Origin: Streptomyces odontomachi
Lineage (GTDB): Bacteria > Actinomycetota > Actinomycetes > Streptomycetales > Streptomycetaceae
Direction: 5' to 3'
Assembly (NCBI RefSeq): GCF_024435355.1
Contig: NZ_JAMJWG010000014.1
Span: 124,001-188,000 of the forward strand
DNA: 64,000 nt
Notes under the pieces: model-generated
The model's database searches: none
What the model saw: only the letters and a program-made list of their open reading frames with translations
What the model was told of the DNA's origin: nothing
Made by a program: the position numbers and the translations under genes
Shown: in pieces, positions 58,748 to 64,000 of the stretch
Position numbering within the stretch: the first letter of the stretch is position 1
Layout of the letters: each line of letters starts with the position of its first letter

Positions 58748-59869
58748 ATGCACGCCACACCTGCACGCTCGGACCGCCCACGGCCGACCCGGGCGCCCAA
58801 CGCCATCGACCAGACCCGCCGGATGCTCTCCCTGGTGACCTACCTGCGGGAGCGCCCCGGCGCCCACGTCAGCGATGTCGCGCGCGCCTTCGGGATCACC
58901 GAGGACGAGCTGATCTCCGATCTCGACGTGCTGCCGATGTGCGGCACCAGCTTCCGTGGCGGGGACCTGCTCGACATCGACACCGACGGTGACCGCATCT
59001 GGTGGCGCAACCCGGGGGCGCTGGCCGCCGAGGCCGCCGAGCCGCTGCGGCTCGCCGCCGACGAGGCCACCGCGCTGCTGGTGGCCGCGCGCGCCGTGGC
59101 CATGCTGCCGGGCCTCAGGGAGGGCGACCGGCGGGCGCTGCTGCGCGCCACGGCCAAGCTGGAGTCCGCCGCCGGCGAGGTGGCGGGCGCCAGCGCGCGG
59201 CTGTCGGTCACCTTCGAGTCGGAGGGCGGTGTCTTCGCGGACGTGGACCGCGCCATCTCCGAGCGGCGCAGGTTGTGGATCCGCTACTACTCGCCGGCAC
59301 GTGACGAGGTCACCGAGCGCGAGATCGACCCCATCCGGCTGGTCAGCATCGGGCACACCTACGTGGAGGCCTGGTGCCGCCGCTCGGAGGCCCGCCGCAC
59401 CTTCCGGCTCGACCGGGTCGCGGAGATCGAGATCCTCGACGAGCCCTCGCAGCCGCCCGAGATCGAGCTGCGGGACCTGTCGGAGGGCCTGGTGCAGCCC
59501 GCCGCCGAAGACCCGGAGGTGGTCGTCGAGGTGGGCCCCGGTGGTCGTTGGGTCGCCGAGTACTACCCGCACGACAGCGCCGAGGAGCTGCCCGAGGGCG
59601 GGCTGCGCATCACCCTGCGCACCCCCGACCCGGCCTCGCTGCGCAGGCTCGCCCTGCGGCTCGGCCGCGACGGGCGCATCGTCGCACCCCGTGCCCTCGC
59701 CGAGAGCGCCCAGCAAGCCGCGGCCGCGGCCCTCGCGGCGTACGAGGACCTCTCTCCGGCGTACGAGGACGTGCCCCCTGCCGCCTCCCCGACGGCCACC
59801 CCGGGCGCCCCCGTGCCCACTCCCGGCACTCCCACGGCTTCCCCCCACAGGCAGGAGCAGAAGTTTTGA
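58748..59869 (+). CDS. pafC: WYL-domain transcriptional activator PafC
   Basis: 373 aa. Helix-turn-helix (about 20-75, GAHVSDVARAFGITEDELIS), WYL domain (about 155-235) with SIGHTYVEAWCRRSEARRTF and C-terminal domain with ASLRRLALRLGRDGRIVAP. An extra Pro/Ala/Thr tail (about 335-373) is not in mycobacterial PafC. It is 17 bases after pafB, and its TGA overlaps the TTG of the next small gene, so all three are coupled. Confidence 0.92.
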   Translation: MHATPARSDRPRPTRAPNAIDQTRRMLSLVTYLRERPGAHVSDVARAFGITEDELISDLDVLPMCGTSFRGGDLLDIDTDGDRIWWRNPGALAAEAAEPLRLAADEATALLVAARAVAMLPGLREGDRRALLRATAKLESAAGEVAGASARLSVTFESEGGVFADVDRAISERRRLWIRYYSPARDEVTEREIDPIRLVSIGHTYVEAWCRRSEARRTFRLDRVAEIEILDEPSQPPEIELRDLSEGLVQPAAEDPEVVVEVGPGGRWVAEYYPHDSAEELPEGGLRITLRTPDPASLRRLALRLGRDGRIVAPRALAESAQQAAAAALAAYEDLSPAYEDVPPAASPTATPGAPVPTPGTPTASPHRQEQKF

Positions 59870-60189
59870 GCACGTCGGTCCTCTCCGGCCCGGGCGCTTC
59901 CGGTTCGGCCGGCCCCGGCACGGGCGATGTCGGGCAGGTGGCGGGGGGCGGGCCCGGGCTCGCCTCGGTGGGCCCGGTGCTGTTCAAGGCGGAGTGCCCG
60001 GACTGCCGCGCCAGGTTCGAGCTCGCCGCCGACGCACTGCGGCTGGCCATCGGCGCCTCCCGGAAGACGACGTTCTATTCGTTCACCTGCCCCGAGTGCG
60101 AGTCGGCGGTGCGCAAGCCCGCAGGAGAGCGGATCGTGCAGTTGCTCACCGACGGCGGGGTGCGCACCCTGCGGCTGCACACCCCCTAG
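59866..60189 (+). CDS. Small zinc-ribbon-like protein coupled to pafC
   Basis: 107 aa. TTG start in a 4-base overlap (TTGA) with the pafC stop, with CAGGAG 8 bases upstream. Residues 1-35 are Gly/Ser-rich. The rest has two CxxC knuckles, ECPDCRARF and TCPECESAV, 35 residues apart, ending in VQLLTDGGVRTLRLHTP. This is a likely zinc-ribbon fold. No family name is recognised. Coupling to pafBC suggests, but does not prove, a role with the damage-response activator. Confidence 0.78.
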   Translation: MSTSVLSGPGASGSAGPGTGDVGQVAGGGPGLASVGPVLFKAECPDCRARFELAADALRLAIGASRKTTFYSFTCPECESAVRKPAGERIVQLLTDGGVRTLRLHTP

Positions 60190-60192
60190 GCT
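60187..60192 (+). promoter_or_regulatory. Leaderless -10 element (TAGGCT)
   Basis: TAGGCT lies 6 bases before ATG 60199 and shares its TAG with the stop codon of the zinc-ribbon gene. Confidence 0.55.
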
Positions 60193-60198
60193 CGGCGC

Positions 60199-60396
60199 AT
60201 GTTCTGGGCGATGCTTGCGATTGCCGTGGGTTTTCTTGGTCTTGCCGTGCTCGGTGTGCTGGCCGTGCGGGTCTTCGTGGCGGCCGAGCAGCTCAGTCGG
60301 CAGGTGACGGACTCGGCGCAGCGCGTCAACCGCGCCGCTGCGGACCTGGAGCGGGCCGCCGCCTCCGCGGCACGAGCCGGCGCTGACCTGCGCTGA
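60199..60396 (+). CDS. Small single-pass membrane protein with coiled coil
   Basis: 65 aa. One N-terminal membrane helix (MFWAMLAIAVGFLGLAVLGV through about residue 28) and an amphipathic Ala/Arg/Glu-rich helix (EQLSRQVTDSAQRVNRAAAD). The architecture resembles a short DUF948-like or TatA-like protein, but there is no Phe-Gly hinge, so it is not a Tat subunit by sequence. The leaderless promoter fixes the start. It lies just upstream of tatA; function unknown. Confidence 0.75.
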   Translation: MFWAMLAIAVGFLGLAVLGVLAVRVFVAAEQLSRQVTDSAQRVNRAAADLERAAASAARAGADLR

Positions 60397-60754
60397 GTCA
60401 CCGCTCCCGGCCTCGCAGCTCGGCTGAATCGAGTCACCGACTTCCTTCCTGCGCCACGCCTCCGGCGGCGTCGCTGACCTGCTGTGTCGGGTGGCTGGTC
60501 GGGAGGTGTGCCCGAAACGTGGTGCTGGTGTGTGGCATCACCGCCCGCGATGGCCTGTCAGCAGGGCGGGGCATGCGGGTACGCTGCTGATCGTGGTCCG
60601 GGGACGAGGCGCGGACCACAGCCGGGAGTACGCTCCGAGCTTGCTGGTCGTTCACCCCTGAGGGTTACGATCGTTGCCAGCATGCGGTCGGACATGTGTC
60701 CGGCAGATCGGACCGCATCCCGTCCCCCGCCGCCTCGGTGAGAAGGTAAAGACT
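60397..60754 (+). other. Spacer before tatA with nested palindromes
   Basis: 358 bases without a gene. ATGCGGTC (60682-60689) mirrors GACCGCAT (60711-60718), and inside it is the palindrome CGGACATGTGTCCG (60689-60702). A TACGCT hexamer at about 60591 could be a promoter element. The nested hairpins lie 40-70 bases before tatA. Confidence 0.45.
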
Positions 60755-61030
60755 ATGTTCGGAAGGCTCGGCGCCCCCGAGATCATTCTCATTCTCGTCG
60801 TCCTCGTCCTGCTGTTCGGTGCGAAGAAGCTTCCTGACATGGCCCGTTCGCTCGGCAAGTCCGCGCGGATCCTCAAGAGCGAAGCGAAGGCGATGAAGTC
60901 GGACGGTGGCCAGCAGGCGCCCGCCGACCCGCCGGTGCCGGACCAGGCCCAGCGCACCATCCAGGCGGCCCCCGGCGACGTCAGCAGCTCCCGCCCGGTC
61001 TCTGAGCCGACGGACACCACGCAGCGCTGA
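60755..61030 (+). CDS. tatA: Twin-arginine translocase subunit TatA
   Basis: 91 aa. Short N-terminal membrane helix (APEIILILVVLVLLFGAKKL, residues 6-25) with the Phe-Gly hinge, then an amphipathic helix (MARSLGKSARILKSEAKAMK) and a polar tail. It forms the translocation element of the Tat system for folded proteins. AAGG precedes ATG 60755. tatC follows 50 bases downstream. Confidence 0.95.
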   Translation: MFGRLGAPEIILILVVLVLLFGAKKLPDMARSLGKSARILKSEAKAMKSDGGQQAPADPPVPDQAQRTIQAAPGDVSSSRPVSEPTDTTQR

Positions 61031-61080
61031 GACGCTCCCAGGTCTCTCCGATGGCCCGCAGCATGAGATGAGGACGTGGG

Positions 61081-62031
61081 TTGCTCAGGTCTGCCCAGAA
61101 AAAGGAGAAGGACCCCGAGGGGCGGATGCCCCTCGGGGAGCATCTGCGTGAGCTGCGCAACAGGCTCGCGAAGGCTGTCGTGGCGATCATCGTCGTCACG
61201 ATCATCGCCGCCTTCTTCTACAAGGACATCATCGAGTTCTTCACGAACCCGATCCTGGACGCCGTCGGGTGTCATGCCAGCTTCAGCGACCTGGCTGCCA
61301 AGGACCACGGGACATGCGCCCGCATCGTCCTGAACGGCCTGCTGACGCCGTTCACGCTGGCGCTGAAGGTGTCCCTGATGGTGGGTGTCATCGGTGCTTC
61401 GCCGATCTGGCTCTCCCAGCTGTGGGGCTTCGTCGCCCCGGGTCTGCACCAGCACGAGAAGAGGTACGCCCGCGCCTTCGTCGGAACCGGCGTGCCGCTC
61501 TTCCTCGGCGGAGCGTTCTTCGCCTACAAGACCTTGCCGACCATGGCGACGGTACTGCTCGGCTTCTCGCCCGGCGGCCTGGACAACCAGCTGCCGCTCG
61601 ACGAGCTGATCGACCTGATCACCCGGATGGTGGTGATCTTCGGGCTCTCGTTCGAACTGCCGCTGCTGCTGGTGATGCTCAACCTCACCGGAGTGCTCAC
61701 CGGGCGCCGGATGCTGAGCTGGTGGCGCGGCATGATCATGGGCATCACGCTCTTCGCCGCCATCGCCACACCCAGTACGGACCCGATCACCATGCTGGCG
61801 CTGGCCGGCCCGATCTGGGTGCTGTACTTCGCGGCGACGATCTTCTCGCTCACCAACGACCGCCGAAAGGCCCGTGCCGAAGAGGCAGGACCCGGCGACG
61901 ACGAAGCGTCCGAGCTGGACCTCACCCCGGACGACATCGACGAGGCGGAGTCCGTCTCGGCCGGCCCCGCCCTGCCGGAGCAGGCCTCCGGCGAAGGCAA
62001 CCGCATCAACGGTTATGACGACGTGACCTGA
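61081..62031 (+). CDS. tatC: Twin-arginine translocase subunit TatC
   Basis: 316 aa. Six-helix receptor for RR signal peptides: conserved cytoplasmic start DPEGRMPLGEHLRELRNR, first helix AVVAIIVVTIIAAFF, LTPFTLALKVSLMVG, FVAPGLHQHEKRYA and FGLSFELPLLLVML. An acidic C-terminal tail (from about 265) is typical of Streptomyces. The start TTG 61081 (LLRSAQKKEKDPEGR) agrees with homologues. Operon with tatA. Confidence 0.95.
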   Translation: MLRSAQKKEKDPEGRMPLGEHLRELRNRLAKAVVAIIVVTIIAAFFYKDIIEFFTNPILDAVGCHASFSDLAAKDHGTCARIVLNGLLTPFTLALKVSLMVGVIGASPIWLSQLWGFVAPGLHQHEKRYARAFVGTGVPLFLGGAFFAYKTLPTMATVLLGFSPGGLDNQLPLDELIDLITRMVVIFGLSFELPLLLVMLNLTGVLTGRRMLSWWRGMIMGITLFAAIATPSTDPITMLALAGPIWVLYFAATIFSLTNDRRKARAEEAGPGDDEASELDLTPDDIDEAESVSAGPALPEQASGEGNRINGYDDVT

Positions 62032-62099
62032 CCGGACTGCATACCGTATCCGGCCGTCTTGTAGTGTCCTGCCCCCAGACTTCGGCCAGGGGATGCCCA

Positions 62100-62990
62100 G
62101 TGACCAGCGAGATCAGCCTCTTCGTCAACCCCACCGCAGGCCGCGGCCGGGGCGCCCACGCGGCGCAACCAGCCGCGGCCGCGTTGCGTGCCGCCGGGTT
62201 CTCGGTGCGCACCGTCGTCGGCGTGGACGCCACCGACGCGTTGCACCGGGCGCGCGAGGCCGTCCGGGACGGCACCGGAGCCCTGGTGGTCGTCGGCGGC
62301 GACGGCATGGTGCACCTGGCGCTCCAGGCGGTCGCCGGCACCGGTATCCCGCTCGGCGTGGTCGCCGTCGGCACCGGCAACGACTTCGCGCGCTCCCTGG
62401 GCCTGCCGGTGCGCGAGCCCGCCGCGGCCGGCCGGCTGGTCGCCGAAGCGCTCAAGGGCGCCCGTACGCGCGCGGTCGACCTGGGCCGTGCCTCCGGGCA
62501 GTGGTTCGGCACCGTCCTCGCCTCCGGCTTCGACTCCCGCGTCAACGACCGCGGCAACCGCATGAAGTGGCCCACCGGGCGCCTGCGGTACGACGTGGCG
62601 ATGGTCGCCGAACTCGCCGCGTTCCGGCCGCTGCCGTACCGCATCACCCTCGACGGCGGCGAGGTACGGGAGACCGAGGCGACGCTGGTCGCGGTCGGCA
62701 ACGGGCCCTCGTACGGCGGCGGAATGAAGATCTGCGCACGAGCCGACCTCACCGACGGGCTCTTCGACATCACCGTCGTCGGCGATTGCAGCCGGGCGAC
62801 GCTCCTGCGGGTCTTCCCGCGCGTCTACAAGGGCACCCACCTGGATCATCCCGTCGTCACCGTGCACCGCGCCGCCCGGATCGAGCTGGCCGCGCCGGAG
62901 GTGACCGGGTACGCGGACGGGGAGCTGCTCGGTCCCCTGCCGATCACCGCGGAGGTGGTTCCGGCGGCCGTCCGGGTGCTCGTCCCGTAG
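62100..62990 (+). CDS. Diacylglycerol kinase / lipid kinase family protein
   Basis: 296 aa. YegS/DagK fold: SLFVNPTAGRGRG, nucleotide loop VVGGDGMVHLALQ (Met where most have Thr), GTGNDFARSLGLP and a C-terminal beta-sandwich with ADGLFDITVVGD. It phosphorylates a lipid or sphingosine-like alcohol; the substrate is not certain. GTG 62100 begins VTSEISLFVNP. It lies 68 bases after tatC, in the same order as other Streptomyces (tatC, lipid kinase, helicase). Confidence 0.93.
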   Translation: MTSEISLFVNPTAGRGRGAHAAQPAAAALRAAGFSVRTVVGVDATDALHRAREAVRDGTGALVVVGGDGMVHLALQAVAGTGIPLGVVAVGTGNDFARSLGLPVREPAAAGRLVAEALKGARTRAVDLGRASGQWFGTVLASGFDSRVNDRGNRMKWPTGRLRYDVAMVAELAAFRPLPYRITLDGGEVRETEATLVAVGNGPSYGGGMKICARADLTDGLFDITVVGDCSRATLLRVFPRVYKGTHLDHPVVTVHRAARIELAAPEVTGYADGELLGPLPITAEVVPAAVRVLVP

Positions 62991-63147
62991 CCGCGGGGGC
63001 GCCGAGGGGCCGTGATTCCGGCGCGCAGCACGCGGGGGGCACGCGGGCGCCACCCCGCAGCGGCGCACCGTCGACGTACACCTGCCGGCTTGACCAGGCA
63101 AGACGTGGCGATCCCGATAATGATCGTGCTCTGTCACAGGGGGCGGG

Positions 63148-63153
63148 TAGGCT
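63148..63153 (+). promoter_or_regulatory. -10 element (TAGGCT) before the helicase gene
   Basis: TAGGCT lies 10 bases before ATG 63164, which would give a leader of only about 3 bases. Confidence 0.5.
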
Positions 63154-63163
63154 CGAAAGTACG

Positions 63164-64000
63164 ATGACTGAGGACCTCTCACCGGCCGAGCGATATGCGG
63201 CAGCCCGGAAGCGCGCCGCCGAGCAGGCCACCGCGCTGGGCAGCTTCCGCGGGATGTACGACTTCGATCTGGACCCTTTCCAGACCGAGGCCTGCCAGGC
63301 CCTCGAAGCCGGCAAAGGCGTACTGGTGGCCGCACCGACCGGCTCCGGCAAGACGATCGTCGGGGAGTTCGCCGTCCACCTTGCGCTACAGCAGGGCAAG
63401 AAGTGCTTCTACACCACCCCCATCAAGGCGCTCTCCAACCAGAAGTACTCGGACCTGGCCAAGCGGTACGGCGCCGACCAGGTCGGCCTGCTCACCGGGG
63501 ACAACAGCGTCAATTCGGGCGCCCCTGTGGTCATCATGACCACCGAGGTGCTGCGGAACATGCTGTACGCGGGCTCCGAGACACTGCGCGGCCTCGGCTA
63601 CGTCGTGATGGACGAGGTGCACTACCTCTCGGACCGCTTCCGCGGCGCGGTGTGGGAGGAAGTGATCATCCATCTGCCGGAGTCGGTGACGTTGGTCTCC
63701 CTCTCCGCCACCGTGTCGAACGCGGAGGAGTTCGGTGACTGGCTGGACACCGTGCGCGGCGACACCCAGGTGATCGTCTCCGAGCACCGGCCGGTGCCGC
63801 TGTTCCAGCACGTGCTCGCCGGACGGCGGATGTACGACCTCTTCGAGGAGGGCGAGAGCGGCAAGCGCGCGGTCAACCCCGACCTCACCCGCCTGGCCAG
63901 GACGGACGCCACCCGCCCCGCCTTCGGCCCGGGGCGCAGACGGGGCAGGGCGCTGCGCGAGGCGGACCGCGAGCGCGAGCGCCGCCAGCGCTCCCGGATC
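63164..64000 (+). CDS. helY: Ski2-like DEAD/DEAH-box RNA helicase (HelY-like), N-terminal part
   Basis: 279 codons are visible and the frame stays open to the right edge. RecA1 domain: Q-type lead FDLDPFQTEACQALEAGKG, motif I AAPTGSGKT (about 55-63), motif Ia TTPIKALSNQK, motif II VVMDEVHYL and motif III LSLSATVSN. An Arg-rich insertion follows (GRRRGRALREADRERERRQR) before the missing RecA2 part. It resembles mycobacterial HelY, an ATP-dependent helicase of the Ski2 group. ATG 63164 is preceded by a TAGGCT promoter element. Confidence 0.9.
   Translation, partial: MTEDLSPAERYAAARKRAAEQATALGSFRGMYDFDLDPFQTEACQALEAGKGVLVAAPTGSGKTIVGEFAVHLALQQGKKCFYTTPIKALSNQKYSDLAKRYGADQVGLLTGDNSVNSGAPVVIMTTEVLRNMLYAGSETLRGLGYVVMDEVHYLSDRFRGAVWEEVIIHLPESVTLVSLSATVSNAEEFGDWLDTVRGDTQVIVSEHRPVPLFQHVLAGRRMYDLFEEGESGKRAVNPDLTRLARTDATRPAFGPGRRRGRALREADRERERRQRSRI

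Noticed and set aside
60199..60396. Second TatA/TatB-like subunit next to tatA
   Set aside because: It has one helix plus an amphipathic segment but lacks the Phe-Gly hinge and the Tat-specific helix start.

Overview
The window is about 64 kb of very high-GC DNA from a Streptomyces chromosome. The genus call rests on chaplin genes (a short one and a sortase-anchored long one), mycothiol synthesis (mshC), the complete Pup-proteasome gene set, GTG/TTG starts, and leaderless promoters of TANNNT type placed 6-7 bases before ATG. Gene order from chpC/chpH through mshC, gylR-glpF-glpK, metH, arc-dop-pup-prcBA-pafA, pafBC and tatAC matches, from memory, the conserved core of Streptomyces coelicolor (around SCO1631-SCO1675). 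The window ends inside a helY-like helicase and begins inside a DUF885 gene.

Layout. 1-4.8 kb: an accessory catabolic cluster (DUF885 end, IclR regulator, AstE/AspA-type deacylase, amidohydrolase, aldo/keto reductase) closed by a strong terminator. 4.8-5.5 kb: a short scar that joins pieces of a polyphosphate-polymerase (VTC) gene and a carbohydrate-binding-domain gene, then tRNA-Leu(GAG). 5.7-8.6 kb: an M20 peptidase and two chaplins; the long one carries an exact tandem duplication. 8.7-16.8 kb: DUF5703, an acidic unknown protein, a RecD2-like protein whose ATPase motifs look destroyed, an aldo/keto reductase, an LLM oxidoreductase, a ferritin-like protein and CorA. 17-24 kb: a LacI-regulated sugar ABC importer plus GH3 glycosidase, very like the xylobiose (bxl) system, with a MITE-like palindrome inserted between the binding-protein and permease genes. 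24-29 kb: the mshC neighbourhood (phosphomutase-like, DUF3090, SCO1664-family, mshC) and a PAC2 protein. 29.4-34 kb: an FCD/GntR regulator and the glycerol operon gylR, glpF, glpK, with matching palindromes before gylR and glpF. 34-39 kb: metH and a HAD phosphatase, then a repeat-rich spacer. 39.4-44 kb: an orphan LuxR-type response regulator coupled to a RecB-like nuclease, a CBS-domain site-2 protease, and trmI. 44.5-60 kb: the Pup-proteasome region, made of ATPase ring, Dop, Pup, an HNH/endonuclease VII-like gene, 20S beta and alpha subunits, a LacI/MFS insert, the Pup ligase PafA, two FKBP prolyl isomerases and the WYL activators PafB and PafC. 60-64 kb: tatA, tatC, a diacylglycerol/lipid kinase and the start of the Ski2-like helicase.

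How the parts fit. Dop deamidates the C-terminal Gln of Pup, PafA attaches Pup to target lysines, Arc unfolds the tagged protein, and PrcBA degrades it. PafB/PafC are DNA-damage transcription activators of the same locus in relatives. The glycerol genes form a GylR-controlled regulon lacking glpD here. The sugar operon imports an oligosaccharide and hydrolyses it inside the cell. Most other genes are conserved housekeeping. The observations most worth a second look are the chimeric pseudogene scar, the MITE inside the sugar operon, the chaplin repeat expansion, the ATPase-dead RecD-like protein and the repeated operator-like palindromes.
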